Shown piece by piece: positions 35,176-44,053 of a stretch of DNA of 64,000 nt. The translations under genes and the position numbers were made by a program. Every line of letters begins with the position of its first letter. Positions within the stretch are counted from its first letter, which is position 1. Origin of the DNA: Rhodoflexus caldus. Its GTDB lineage: Bacteria > Bacteroidota > Bacteroidia > Cytophagales > Thermoflexibacteraceae. Below the pieces are notes generated by a model. The model searched no databases, was not told the origin of the DNA, and was given only the letters and a program-made list of their open reading frames with translations. The stretch lies in the NCBI RefSeq assembly GCF_021206925.1, contig NZ_JAJPRF010000003.1, positions 310,001 through 374,000 on the forward strand, read 5' to 3'.

Positions 35176-35910
35176 TTACCGCGGCAATCGGAAGGCAATT
35201 ACGTTAGATGCCAGAGGATTTAAACCCGTGAAAATCTCTACGCCGTTTTGATTGATGTAGCTTTCTCCGACTCTAGAGGAGCCGTAGCCGACTGCATAAA
35301 CCATTTCTCCGCGCGCAAAACCGCGGCGAATAAAATCGCCAACCAGCAAATTCAACAAAAAAGCATCACTTTGAATGTTGATGGCCGAAACAGAGGCTTG
35401 ATAATTGGTAGGCGATACGTTGGGTGTTTTGCCGAAAAACAAGCGCACTTCGCGACGCTGCAAAAAAGTACCTGCCGGCCTGATAGTTCCCGTAAAAGTT
35501 ACAATTTCAAACTCTTCGGCAGGAGGAAAAAACATGTCTATTTCGGAGGCGATGGTAGTGGAAGGCTGCACCATGCGGATGGTACTCATGTCGGTTGTAT
35601 TGTTGGACAGCACTCTGATGCCAAATTTGCGATACATGCTTAGGTTGGGGTGAGTGGCCTGCAACCAATAAGTGCCGGGCGGAACACCCTGAATATCAAA
35701 ACGCCCCTCCGCATCTGTTCTTCCGGTAAAGTTTTCAATACCGTTCAGTTCAATATCTACCGAGGACTTGAAAGGCACTTCGCGCCCGAATTCATCAAAA
35801 CTCGTGATAATGCCTTTTACTCCTCCGGGCGGCACAGGGATATTGTCATTGCGTGTGCAGGAAAAAAACAGCAGCACAGATGCCGATAATACGATTCGCA
35901 GGATATACAT
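35176..35910 (-). CDS. Lipoprotein with carboxypeptidase-regulatory-like domain
   Basis: The 244-residue protein has a lipobox (VLLFFSC), then a carboxypeptidase-regulatory-like beta sandwich (VKGIITSFDEFGREVPF, GRTDAEGRFDIQGVPPGTYWLQATH) and a second domain without recognisable motifs. Such domains are common in Bacteroidota surface lipoproteins. No partner gene is adjacent. The 200-bp upstream gap to the secDF terminator holds no clear TAnnTTTG promoter. Confidence 0.88.
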   Translation of the reverse strand: MYILRIVLSASVLLFFSCTRNDNIPVPPGGVKGIITSFDEFGREVPFKSSVDIELNGIENFTGRTDAEGRFDIQGVPPGTYWLQATHPNLSMYRKFGIRVLSNNTTDMSTIRMVQPSTTIASEIDMFFPPAEEFEIVTFTGTIRPAGTFLQRREVRLFFGKTPNVSPTNYQASVSAINIQSDAFLLNLLVGDFIRRGFARGEMVYAVGYGSSRVGESYINQNGVEIFTGLNPLASNVIAFRLPR

Positions 35911-36060
35911 ACTGCCTCCTTGTTTTCAGTTTTCGGAATTGACCTGTTGGCACTAATGGCAGCATGTTCTTTTGAGCCTGTCAATCGGTTCTAAGAAAGG
36001 ACGCTGCACATGCAACTTTACCTAAGTTAGCAAACAATGCGTAGGCTTCAAATGTTGCGA

Positions 36061-36094
36061 AAAAAAAACAGCCGGACAAAATTGCCCGGCTGTT
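36061..36094 (-). terminator. Rho-independent terminator after secDF
   Basis: On the minus strand AACAGCCGG and its complement (36086-36094 and 36067-36075) form a GC-rich stem, followed by eight T. It is 22 bp after the secDF stop codon. Confidence 0.93.
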
Positions 36095-36115
36095 CGTATA
36101 GTTAATGGTTGGGTA

Positions 36116-39100
36116 TTATGCTTTGGCACGTGCCACTTTTACAGGCGTTTTACCGGTTGTTGCAGCGCTTTGTTGCGGTGCGGCAGACGGCTCAATGCTG
36201 TCCATTGTATCGGTAACGATAGAGCTTGCTATGAAGATAGAAGAGTAAGTACCGAAAATAACACCCAGTAACATGGCAAACGAGAAGCCGCGCAGAACTT
36301 CACCACCGGCTATGAAGAGTACGAATACTACAAGGAAAGTGGTAAGCGCTGTGATAATCGTACGGCTGAAAGTATCGTTTACGGCCTTGTTCATGCCTGC
36401 AATCAGCTCGCCTTTGTTGGCAGCACCTCCCGACAACGACTCGCGAACGCGGTCAAATACAACCACCGTATCGTTGATGGAGTAACCGATAATTGTCAGA
36501 ATTGCAGCGATGAATACCTGGTCTATTTCTACGCTGAAACCGAATACGCGGGCAATTGCCACACATGACAGTACGATGAGTACGTCGTGGAACAACGCCA
36601 ATACGGCACCCAGACCAAACTGCCACTTGCGGAAACGCAGGAAGATATAGGCAAAAATGGCCAGCAGCGATGCAATGATGGATTCCAATGCAGAGTCGCG
36701 AATATCGCTGGCAATGGTTGCACCTACTTTAGATGAACTCAAAATCTGAGGGTTCAGGTTGCTGTAATTTTTCAAACCTTCGTTCAAGGCAGCCAGTACT
36801 TTTTCATCTGCCGCATCCGAATCATCGTCAATCAGGTAAGTGGTTGTAACTTTCACCTTGTTGTCGGTGTCGTAAGTTTTTACTTCGGTGCCTTGTCCGC
36901 CAAACGAAGCAGTCAGTTTAGAGCGAACATCGGAGGCAACCACATTTTCCTTAAATTCAACCACATAGGTTCGGCCACCTTTGAAGTCCACACCCAAATT
37001 CAGCCCCTGTGTCAGCATCAGCACAAGACCGATGGCAATCACAACACCGGAGAAAGCATAGGCAATTTTGCGCTTGCCGATGAAATCAACACCTTCAATG
37101 CGGAAAGCATTCAGCGTGAACGGCGTAGCAAATGAAAGTTTGCTTTCCGCGCCCTTGCGATGAGTCAGCATGTACACAATCACACGCGATACGTACACAG
37201 CGGTAAAGAATGAGCAGAAAATACCGATAATCAAGGTGATAGCAAAGCCTTTAATCGGTCCCGTACCGAGCGTGTAGAGGAAAAACGCGGTGAGCAAAGT
37301 GGTCAGGTTGGAGTCAAAAATAGACCAGAAAGCACGCTCATAGCCTAACTCGATGGCTTCCAAGAGCGGTTTTTGGTTGCGGATTTCTTCGCGGATGCGT
37401 TCAAATACAAGCACGTTTGCGTCCACCGCCATACCGATGGTCAGCACGATACCTGCAATGCCGGGCAGTGTCAGGGCTGCTTCAAAGTTGGCAAGAATAC
37501 CCACAATGAAGAAAATGTTGAACAACAGTGCGCCGTTAGCAACCAAGCCCGAACCTGCGTAGTAAATCGCCATGAACAGTACGACAGCCAAGAAACCAAC
37601 CACAATTGAAATCAAACCCTGCTGAATGGCTTCGCGACCCAATGAAGGCCCTACAACGGCTTCTTCCACAATGCGCGTAGGAGCAGGCAGTTTACCTACT
37701 TTGAGGATGTTGGCAAGGTCTTGTGCTTCCTCTATGGTGAAGTTACCCGAAATGGAAGAGTTACCGCCTGCAATTTCAGACTGCACTACGGGGGCAGAGT
37801 ACACGTTGTTGTCCAACACAATGGCGATGCGGCGGTTTACGTTAGCGCCTGTGAGTTTTTTCCAGATTTTGCTGCCTTCGGCATTCATCACCATTTGCAC
37901 ATCGGGTCTGCCGCGGTCGTCGAAGCCTTGCCGTGCGTCTTTGATAGCTTCGCCGTCCAAAGGTGCTTGGTTGCCGCGCGATTTTTTAATCACATACAAC
38001 GTGTAATATTGCTTGCCCTGCTCTTCAAAAGTAGGCTTCACGCCCCACAAGAACTTAACGGTCGGCGGGATTGCCGGCGCCATTGCAGGGTCAAAAATGA
38101 TGTCGTTTACCGCAGCGGTATCTTGTGCTTCATAAATGAGTTCAAAGTAGTTCGGATTGACGCGCACCAACTTGGTAAACAACGCTGATGCATTCTGACT
38201 CATGGCATTGTTCAATGAATCAATCATGCGTTTGGCAATGGCGGCAGAGTCTTCCGCAGGGGCAGGTTTAGCAGCCACTTTTGCGCTGTCGCCCGCAGCT
38301 TTGAGCGTATCGGCGCCGTCGGTGAGCGATGCCAGCGCATTATCGGTGGCAGGCGTAGCAGATGAAGCGGCTGCACTTGTTTTTTTCTTGCTTACGGCAA
38401 AATCGTTGATTTTTTGCAGGAATTCGCCGTATTCGTTGGGTTCGTATACTTCCCAGAATTCCAATTTGGCAACGCCTTGCAAAAGTTTACGCACGCGTTC
38501 GGGGTTATCAACGCCCGGCAATTCTACCTGAATGCGACCCGTTCCGGGGATGCGCTGTACGTTCGGGTTGGTTACACCGAATTTGTCAATACGAGACTTC
38601 ACGATGCGGTAAGAACGCTCAATAGCGCCTTCAACTTCGGTAGTAATAATGCGCTTGATTTCCGGTTCAGGTGTTTTGAAATCAATAACGCCTTGGTTAG
38701 CAGAGTTTGCAAAAATTTTGCTCAGCTGATTAGGCCCTGCCAATTTTTCGTACTCATCAAAGAAAATTTCGGTGAAAGTACGCTGACTGCCGACTGCCAA
38801 CTTTTGCGTATTGGCAAGTGCCTGTAAAAAGTTAGGGTCTTTGCTGTCGCCCGACATGGCTTTGATAACGTCCACAGGCGAAACTTCCAGCACTACGTGC
38901 ATACCACCTTGCAAGTCAAGCCCTAAGTGCAGTTCAAAATCTTTTACTTCTTTGAGCGTAAACTTGGCAAAGCCTAAGTTGTACACGGGCAAATTCCACA
39001 ACGAATCGTAATAACGTTGGCGCTTGTTGTAATTGATGTTGCCTTTGCTGTCCATGGCGTAGGCGTTGGCATCTTTCTGAATGTTGTACGATACCAGCGA

Positions 39101-39172
39101 AAACGACAGATAGAACAAACAAAGCAGCGTTATAATCACGGTAAGCGTGATGATAAAACCTCTGTTTCTCAT
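36116..39172 (-). CDS. secDF: Protein translocase subunit SecDF (fused)
   Basis: The 1018-residue protein fuses SecD and SecF, with about twelve membrane helices. SecD signatures: LHLGLDLQGGMHVVLEV near the N-terminus and GNFTIEEAQDLANILKVGKLPAPTRIVEEAVVGPSLG, then the RND helices with GMAVDANVLVFERIREEI. SecF: GLNLGVDFKGGRTYVVEF and YSINDTVVVFDRVRES. The large periplasmic part includes an Ala/Ser-rich insert about residues 270-310. SecDF uses the proton gradient to pull exported proteins after SecA-driven entry. It is monocistronic. Confidence 0.96.
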   Translation of the reverse strand: MRNRGFIITLTVIITLLCLFYLSFSLVSYNIQKDANAYAMDSKGNINYNKRQRYYDSLWNLPVYNLGFAKFTLKEVKDFELHLGLDLQGGMHVVLEVSPVDVIKAMSGDSKDPNFLQALANTQKLAVGSQRTFTEIFFDEYEKLAGPNQLSKIFANSANQGVIDFKTPEPEIKRIITTEVEGAIERSYRIVKSRIDKFGVTNPNVQRIPGTGRIQVELPGVDNPERVRKLLQGVAKLEFWEVYEPNEYGEFLQKINDFAVSKKKTSAAASSATPATDNALASLTDGADTLKAAGDSAKVAAKPAPAEDSAAIAKRMIDSLNNAMSQNASALFTKLVRVNPNYFELIYEAQDTAAVNDIIFDPAMAPAIPPTVKFLWGVKPTFEEQGKQYYTLYVIKKSRGNQAPLDGEAIKDARQGFDDRGRPDVQMVMNAEGSKIWKKLTGANVNRRIAIVLDNNVYSAPVVQSEIAGGNSSISGNFTIEEAQDLANILKVGKLPAPTRIVEEAVVGPSLGREAIQQGLISIVVGFLAVVLFMAIYYAGSGLVANGALLFNIFFIVGILANFEAALTLPGIAGIVLTIGMAVDANVLVFERIREEIRNQKPLLEAIELGYERAFWSIFDSNLTTLLTAFFLYTLGTGPIKGFAITLIIGIFCSFFTAVYVSRVIVYMLTHRKGAESKLSFATPFTLNAFRIEGVDFIGKRKIAYAFSGVVIAIGLVLMLTQGLNLGVDFKGGRTYVVEFKENVVASDVRSKLTASFGGQGTEVKTYDTDNKVKVTTTYLIDDDSDAADEKVLAALNEGLKNYSNLNPQILSSSKVGATIASDIRDSALESIIASLLAIFAYIFLRFRKWQFGLGAVLALFHDVLIVLSCVAIARVFGFSVEIDQVFIAAILTIIGYSINDTVVVFDRVRESLSGGAANKGELIAGMNKAVNDTFSRTIITALTTFLVVFVLFIAGGEVLRGFSFAMLLGVIFGTYSSIFIASSIVTDTMDSIEPSAAPQQSAATTGKTPVKVARAKA

Positions 39173-39310
39173 GGTTTGAAAGTTGGAAATAAAATTTGGT
39201 AAACGGATTTACAAAGTTGAAAATAAGTTTGCCTGAAAGGCTTCGGGTTAAAAATGCGGAATACAGTCGGCAGAATTTACTGCCGAAGGCTGAATCGGTT
39301 GGCTCACCTG

Positions 39311-39712
39311 CTACGGTGCATTGGGAAGAATCAGCGTTTCAAACAACGCTTCTACATATACGGGAAGCGCAATCTGATGCAAGGGCTTTGGGGCGGGCAG
39401 TTCGCATACCGCCGACAAGAGGAAGAACAAAGGCACTTGCAAATGCCACTTGGGAATGGCACATTGTACACCGCTGCTAATAACTGCCTCTAAATCAGAG
39501 GCTTCGCTGACAATCGTGCGCTTGCCGCTCTCTTCGGGCGAATCGTTTGCGGCAGCCTCATCGCTTGCCTGCGCCGCTGCAACGGCATCTTTCTTCTTAA
39601 CGGGCTGTACCTGATGAACCTGCAACAACGATAGCGGATACACCGCCAGCGTGTAAAATACCAGCAGCAGCATCCCGATGCTTCGTCCTATCGCCAATTT
39701 CGTCTGTTGCAT
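39311..39712 (-). CDS. Hypothetical single-pass membrane protein
   Basis: The 133-residue protein has an N-terminal hydrophobic stretch (SIGMLLLVFYTLAVYPLSLLQV), then a charged Ala/Glu/Asp-rich segment and a C-terminus rich in hydrophobics and prolines. I recognise no family. The start at 39712 (MQQTKLAIGRSIG) is chosen because the longer frame to 39889 runs antisense-out-of-frame into the methyltransferase gene. Coding status is likely but not certain. Confidence 0.6.
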   Translation of the reverse strand: MQQTKLAIGRSIGMLLLVFYTLAVYPLSLLQVHQVQPVKKKDAVAAAQASDEAAANDSPEESGKRTIVSEASDLEAVISSGVQCAIPKWHLQVPLFFLLSAVCELPAPKPLHQIALPVYVEALFETLILPNAP

Positions 39713-39786
39713 GTTTCGGAAAGGTCGGCAAATGTAGGTTTTTTCCGACATTTCGCAAACGGTACAGCGTTTTTGACTCTCAACTC

Positions 39787-40515
39787 TCAAAAATGCAGGT
39801 AATAATCGGCAAGCAGTTGGCGCATGGCGGCCGAATAGCTGCCGTCGGGCAAGTGGATATAATGATGGACTTCTACGCTGTTTACACACGGCATTTTACC
39901 GAATTTGAGCAATGCAATGTGTGGCGGCTGCCCTTCGCGCGCTGCCCAATGCTGCGATTCGTGCAACAGCAAGCCGCTGCGGGCTGCCTGCAAAACAAAC
40001 CCGTCGGCAGCAGCGGCAGGCAGCAACACAAAAAAACAGCCGTTCGGATGCAGGTGGGCGGCTGCTATGCTTGCCAATTCTTCATGCAGCAAAGTAACGG
40101 TATGCCGTGCCGCGTTGCGCTGTTCCTGCGGCGAGTGCAGGCTGCGATGAAAAAACGGCGGATTGCTGAAAATAGCATCGTAGGGGCTTGTTGCGTTTGG
40201 CAAAAAGTCTTGCACCGATTGGGCAAATACGCAGATTTGTGCGCCGAAAGGCGATTCGGCAACGTTTTCCCGTGCTTGTTCGGCGGCGGCGCTGTCTAAC
40301 TCTACGGCATGAATCAGCAGGCGGGGGGCTTGTTGCGCCACCATCAGCGAGAGCAGCCCCGTACCCGTACCGATGTCTAACGCCGTGCCGATTGCGCCTT
40401 GCAACCGTTCAGCCACCCACGCCCCGAAAATGCAGCCATCGGTACTGACTTTCATGGCGCAGCGGTCTTGCGCTATGCGAAACTGTTTGAATGCAAAAAA
40501 CGGATTTTTAGGCAT
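39787..40515 (-). CDS. trmN6: tRNA1(Val) (adenine(37)-N6)-methyltransferase (TrmN6/YfiC-like)
   Basis: The 242-residue SAM-dependent methyltransferase opens with FAFKQFRIAQDRCAMKVSTDGCIFGAW, typical of YfiC. It has the SAM loop ALDIGTGTGLLSLMVAQ, the acidic ribose contact HAVELDSAAAEQA and the catalytic NPPF of N6-adenine methylases (IFSNPPFFHRSL). It methylates A37 of tRNA-Val1. It stands alone on the minus strand between secDF and the sulfur module. Confidence 0.92.
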   Translation of the reverse strand: MPKNPFFAFKQFRIAQDRCAMKVSTDGCIFGAWVAERLQGAIGTALDIGTGTGLLSLMVAQQAPRLLIHAVELDSAAAEQARENVAESPFGAQICVFAQSVQDFLPNATSPYDAIFSNPPFFHRSLHSPQEQRNAARHTVTLLHEELASIAAAHLHPNGCFFVLLPAAAADGFVLQAARSGLLLHESQHWAAREGQPPHIALLKFGKMPCVNSVEVHHYIHLPDGSYSAAMRQLLADYYLHF

Positions 40516-40543
40516 TGTCCAAAGTTAAGCAACAGAGTAGATT

Positions 40544-40624
40544 AAACCCGACAAGTCGGGAAAAACCTGTCGGGTTTGTGCATAAATACAAATCTCTGCC
40601 AAGGTTAGCCCCCGACAGAGATTT
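40544..40624 (-). terminator. Two tandem hairpins between the sulfur module and trmN6
   Basis: Hairpin 1: AAACCCGACA (40544-40553) with its complement (40568-40577). Hairpin 2: AAATCTCTG (40590-40598) with its complement (40616-40624). Both lie downstream, on the minus strand, of the last YeeE/YedE gene (stop at 40653), so they probably terminate that operon. Confidence 0.65.
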
Positions 40625-40652
40625 TGAACGGAGAATCTTACGTAAATAGCAA

Positions 40653-41180
40653 TTAATGCGGCAGTTTTTCGCGGAAGAAACCGTAAACCCATGTGCCCGC
40701 AATGGCGCTGAGTAAGGTTACGATGATGGCAGTAGCACCTGTGCCGATTTGGGCAAACAGCGGACCCGGACATGCGCCGGTAATGCCCCAGCCCAAACCA
40801 AACAGCAAACCGCCAATGATTTGTCCTTTGTTGAAGGTTTTCGGATGGAACGTAATTTCCTCGCCCTCAATGGTTTTAATTTTGAATTTCTTAATCAGCC
40901 AAATACTGATGACACCGACCATTACCGCACTGCCAATCACGCCGTACATGTGGAATGATTGCAGTTTGAACATTTCCTGAATGCGGAACCAGCTTACGAT
41001 TTCGGCTTTGACGAACACAATGCCAAACATGATGCCTACTACCATGTATTTCAGGTTATCGTACCATTTGTGCTCAATATGGCTTTCATTGACGCACATG
41101 GCATCCAGCGAACGCACTTCAAAGTCGGTATTTTCCGCTACTTGTTGTTCTGTTGTTGTATCTGTGGGTTGTTGCAACAT
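40653..41180 (-). CDS. YeeE/YedE-type sulfur transporter half (DUF6691-like)
   Basis: The 175-residue protein has four to five hydrophobic segments and the hallmark GWGITGACPGPLFAQIGTG; a conserved cysteine in GACPGP relates to thiosulfate/sulfur-species passage in YeeE-family channels. About 35 N-terminal residues are polar. It follows the other YeeE half by 21 bp. Two short halves replacing one long YeeE protein is a common Bacteroidota arrangement. Confidence 0.9.
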   Translation of the reverse strand: MLQQPTDTTTEQQVAENTDFEVRSLDAMCVNESHIEHKWYDNLKYMVVGIMFGIVFVKAEIVSWFRIQEMFKLQSFHMYGVIGSAVMVGVISIWLIKKFKIKTIEGEEITFHPKTFNKGQIIGGLLFGLGWGITGACPGPLFAQIGTGATAIIVTLLSAIAGTWVYGFFREKLPH

Positions 41181-41201
41181 AATCTTTCAGTTTTTAAACG
41201 A

Positions 41202-41771
41202 TTAGAGAGAAAGGATATAAGGCAGAATCACGTTTACCATTGTAAAGCCGCCAATCATGAAGCAAATGGTTGCCACCAATGAAGGCCATTGCAAAGTGGA
41301 AAGACCCATAATAGCGTGTCCGCTTGTACAGCCGCCTGCATAGCGCGTGCCGAAACCTACCAAAAAGCCGCCCACTACCATCATCACAAAGCCGCGCGGG
41401 GTAGTCAGTGCTTCCCAATTCATGAGTTGCATGGGCACTAAGTTGCTGTAATCGGTGATGCCGTATTTGGCAAGGTCTGCCACCAAATCGGGGTGTACAA
41501 CCATAGGTTCAGGATTCGCCAAGAAATGCGCCGCAATGAAGCCGCCTACTAAAATACCTGCCACAAAAAATAAGTTCCACAATTCCTTTTTCCAATCATA
41601 CTTAAAAAATGGGATGTTGGCAGGCATACAGGCAGCACATACGTGCCGCAACGAAGACGATATACCGAAAGATTTGTTACCTAAAATCAATAAAGCCGGA
41701 ACAGTCAGTCCAATCAATGGCCCTGCTACGTACCAAGGCCATGGTTGTTTAATCAGTTCAATCAAATTCAT
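41202..41771 (-). CDS. YeeE/YedE-type sulfur transporter half
   Basis: The 189-residue membrane protein contains GPLIGLTVPALLILGNKSFGISSSLRHVCAACMP, with the conserved CxxC near residue 42, and GGFLVGFGTRYAGGCTSGHAIMGLS, the second YeeE signature with a conserved cysteine. Four to five helices are seen. It presumably pairs with the adjacent half to form a channel for reduced sulfur compounds. It is the third gene of a rhodanese-thioredoxin-yeeE-yeeE operon. Confidence 0.92.
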   Translation of the reverse strand: MNLIELIKQPWPWYVAGPLIGLTVPALLILGNKSFGISSSLRHVCAACMPANIPFFKYDWKKELWNLFFVAGILVGGFIAAHFLANPEPMVVHPDLVADLAKYGITDYSNLVPMQLMNWEALTTPRGFVMMVVGGFLVGFGTRYAGGCTSGHAIMGLSTLQWPSLVATICFMIGGFTMVNVILPYILSL

Positions 41772-41794
41772 GCAGTACAGTTTTTTTAGATTAA

Positions 41795-42088
41795 TTAAGC
41801 AAATTGTTTGATGATGCGTGTCAGTTCGTGTTTAGGCACTACGCCGCTTTGTCGCCACAGCACTTTGCCGTTTTTAAAAAGCATCAGCGTAGGAACACCT
41901 CTGATTTGATAAGCCTGCGCCGCATGCGGATTTCTGTCCACGTCAATTTTGATGATGCTTGCCGCGTCGCCTACTTCGCTTTTCACTTGGTCAAGAATCG
42001 GCGCCATCATTTTGCATGGGCCGCACCAAGTGGCAAAGAAATCTACCAGCACAGGCTTGTCGCTGTTAATCAGTTCATTAAATTTCAT
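41795..42088 (-). CDS. trxA: Thioredoxin
   Basis: The 97-residue protein is a minimal thioredoxin with the active site [12 protein letters not shown] near residue 20, [31 protein letters not shown] (including the cis-proline in GVPT), and a normal C-terminal helix. No signal peptide, so cytosolic. Set between rhodanese and YeeE genes, it likely handles persulfide or reduces sulfane sulfur carriers. Confidence 0.95.
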   Translation of the reverse strand: MKFNELINSDKPVLVDFFATWCGPCKMMAPILDQVKSEVGDAASIIKIDVDRNPHAAQAYQIRGVPTLMLFKNGKVLWRQSGVVPKHELTRIIKQFA

Positions 42089-42106
42089 AACGGATAAGAA
42101 GTTAGT

Positions 42107-42475
42107 TTATTGGACTAACGCATTGACGTTCTGCCAAGTTCCCCCGTTGATAACATTTGTAAATCCGTTTTGCTCCAAGATGGCTTTGGCTTGGCTGCTG
42201 CGGTTGCCGCTGCGGCAGAACACCACAATGTGCTTTTTACCTTTGAAAGAAGCTAATTTTTTCTGCACTTGGTCTAACGGAATATTGACTGCGCCTTTGG
42301 CTGTTCCTTGCGCAAATTCGGCAGGGGTGCGCACATCTACCAAGAATGCGCCTTCTTTGATAGCAGCGGCTAATGCGCCGTCATCGGTCTGAGCAAACAG
42401 GTTTTTAAACAAGTTGAACATAAGTATGAGTGTTATGGTGATTACGATTCCGAAAATAAATTTGCGATTTTGCAT
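42107..42475 (-). CDS. Rhodanese-domain protein with N-terminal membrane anchor
   Basis: The 122-residue protein has an N-terminal hydrophobic segment (KFIFGIVITITLILMFNLF) and one rhodanese domain: FLVDVRTPAEFAQGTAKGAVNIPLDQV and the active-site loop VVFCRSGNRSSQAKAIL with the sulfur-accepting cysteine. It transfers sulfane sulfur, likely in the periplasm. It is the first gene of the operon, behind a promoter with a Crp/Fnr-type site. Confidence 0.94.
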   Translation of the reverse strand: MQNRKFIFGIVITITLILMFNLFKNLFAQTDDGALAAAIKEGAFLVDVRTPAEFAQGTAKGAVNIPLDQVQKKLASFKGKKHIVVFCRSGNRSSQAKAILEQNGFTNVINGGTWQNVNALVQ

Positions 42476-42485
42476 AATTCTGACA

Positions 42486-42530
42486 CAAAATTAGAGGGTT
42501 GAAAAAATTCGGTCAGCTACTTTGGTTACA
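42486..42530 (-). promoter_or_regulatory. Promoter of the rhodanese-trx-yeeE operon with Crp/Fnr-type site
   Basis: Minus-strand -7 element TAATTTTG (42486-42493), no TTG at -33, and instead TACTTTGGTTACA (42518-42530, plus-strand reading). The same 13 bases stand at the same distance from the -7 element before the TauE gene. The site centre falls near -41 to -44, the class II activator position. Confidence 0.7.
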
Positions 42531-42541
42531 CAGCAGCTGAC

Positions 42542-43342
42542 TTAGGCAAAAACCGTTTCTTTGATGATGATGTAGATGCCCATTACCAGCACAAACCAGC
42601 CGAATGCAGGCTTGAGTTTTGCGCCGTCAATGCGTTTAGAAAGTGCAGTGCCTACGAAAATACCGCCAATGGCAAAGGCGGAAACTAATGCCAAAAAGCC
42701 CCAGTGAATCACCGTTTCGCTGCTTTCACCGAAAAACCCGATGAGCGACTTGGCAGCAATGATGACAAGCGAAGTGCCTACTGCCTCTTTCATGGGCAGT
42801 TTGCTCAGCACGACCAATGCAGGAATAATCAAAAAGCCGCCGCCTGCACCAACCAGCCCCGTAAGCGCACCCACAACCAAGCCTTCAATCAGAATCAGCG
42901 GGTAGTTGAATTGCTGTTCGCCGTTGGTTTCTGTGGCAGCAGGCTTATTGTCTTTTTTAATCATGCTGTATGAGGCAGCAATCATCAGCACGGCGAATAA
43001 AACCATCAGCAACAGGCTTTTGGTAACGGTAAATTCACCGATGGAAAAAATTTCTTTGGGAATGGCGGGCACAATGTAAGCGCGGGTCAGGAACACTGCC
43101 ACAATAGAGGGGATACCGAACACAATCGCAGTGCGGATGTTTACCAACCCTTTGCGGAAGTAATCAAAAGAACCGACAGCACTTGTCAGCCCGACGATAA
43201 AAAGTGAGTAGGCAGTGGCAGTAACTGCGTCCACTGCAAAAAGATAAACCAAAACGGGCACGGTCAGGATGCTGCCGCCGCCGCCAATCAAACCAAGCGA
43301 AATACCAATGAGGATTGAAGCCAGATAGCCGATATATTCCAT
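42542..43342 (-). CDS. TauE/SafE-family sulfite/anion exporter
   Basis: The 266-residue protein has about eight membrane helices and the two family repeats: GISLGLIGGGGSILTVPVLVY and ALTGLVGAGGGFLIIPALVVLSKLPMKEAVGTSLVIIAAKSL. Members export sulfite or related anions. The ATG at 43342 (MEYIGYLASILIGIS) is preferred over the frame opening at 43384. Sulfite is the product of persulfide dioxygenases, which fits the sulfur setting. Confidence 0.93.
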   Translation of the reverse strand: MEYIGYLASILIGISLGLIGGGGSILTVPVLVYLFAVDAVTATAYSLFIVGLTSAVGSFDYFRKGLVNIRTAIVFGIPSIVAVFLTRAYIVPAIPKEIFSIGEFTVTKSLLLMVLFAVLMIAASYSMIKKDNKPAATETNGEQQFNYPLILIEGLVVGALTGLVGAGGGFLIIPALVVLSKLPMKEAVGTSLVIIAAKSLIGFFGESSETVIHWGFLALVSAFAIGGIFVGTALSKRIDGAKLKPAFGWFVLVMGIYIIIKETVFA

Positions 43343-43362
43343 ATTTGTCGTTTTTTCTGCCG

Positions 43363-43407
43363 CAAAGTTCGGCAATATCGGCACGGCGAACGGTTACTTT
43401 GGTTACA
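43363..43407 (-). promoter_or_regulatory. Promoter of the TauE/SafE gene with Crp/Fnr-type site
   Basis: Minus-strand -7-like GAACTTTG (43363-43370, one mismatch to TAnnTTTG), no -33 TTG, and TACTTTGGTTACA (43395-43407) overlapping the crp stop codon. The TTTG of the site begins 28 bp from the -7 element, exactly as in the rhodanese promoter. Confidence 0.65.
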
Positions 43408-44026
43408 GAACCGTGATTTTGTTCCGCCCCAGCTGTACGGTGCCGTTTTCTTCCAACTTTTTCAGCAGCCGCGAAACCACCACGCGGGCAGTACCCAACT
43501 CATTGGCTAATTGCTCATGAGAAACGTTCAGCGTTTTGCTGCCTGTGAGCGCTACCTTGCGGTTGAGCAACGACAGCAGGCGCTCGTCTACCTTGTGGAA
43601 AGCAATTTCGTTGATAATTTCCAGCAGTTCCTCAAAGCGCTTGTGATAGAGTCGGAAAATGTAGTCTAACCACTGCGGAAACTCTTTCATGAGCGACATG
43701 ACCTTATCCAACGGCAGAAAAAGGATTTCTGCATCTTCTTCCACTTCGGCGCGCACCTTGCTTTTTTCGTTGTGGATGCCGCCCAAAAACGACATGATGC
43801 AACTTTCGCCCGCTTTGATGTAGTACAGCAGGATTTCGCGCCCGTCTTCTTCGGTGCGAATCACGCGGATGCTGCCCTCTGCCACAATCGGGATGGCTTT
43901 GATGTAAGAATTTTCACTCAAAATTACGTCGCCCGCCTTGTAGTGCTTGATTTTGCTGTACTCATAGAGCTTGGCAGTCAGTGCGGGGGACGATTTAAAA
44001 GCGGAAACACTGTCGGAATCGTACAT
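43403..44026 (-). CDS. Crp/Fnr-family transcriptional regulator
   Basis: The 207-residue protein has an N-terminal cNMP-binding-like beta barrel (YKAGDVILSENSYIKAIPIVAEGSIRVI, ILLYYIKAGESCIMSFLGGI), a long dimer helix and a C-terminal winged helix with LNVSHEQLANELGTARVVVSRLLKKLEENG as the DNA-reading part. No N-terminal Fe-S cysteine set is seen; a cysteine is present in GESCIMSF. It is upstream of the TauE gene and most likely regulates the sulfur genes, inferred from the paired sites. Confidence 0.92.
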   Translation of the reverse strand: MYDSDSVSAFKSSPALTAKLYEYSKIKHYKAGDVILSENSYIKAIPIVAEGSIRVIRTEEDGREILLYYIKAGESCIMSFLGGIHNEKSKVRAEVEEDAEILFLPLDKVMSLMKEFPQWLDYIFRLYHKRFEELLEIINEIAFHKVDERLLSLLNRKVALTGSKTLNVSHEQLANELGTARVVVSRLLKKLEENGTVQLGRNKITVL

Positions 44027-44053
44027 GGCGGTTATATAGACGGGAATAATTGA

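Noticed and set aside
39713-39889. N-terminal extension of the 133-residue membrane protein
   Set aside because: It overlaps the 3' end of trmN6 in another frame and lacks sense as protein; MQQTKLAIG with a membrane helix is a natural start.
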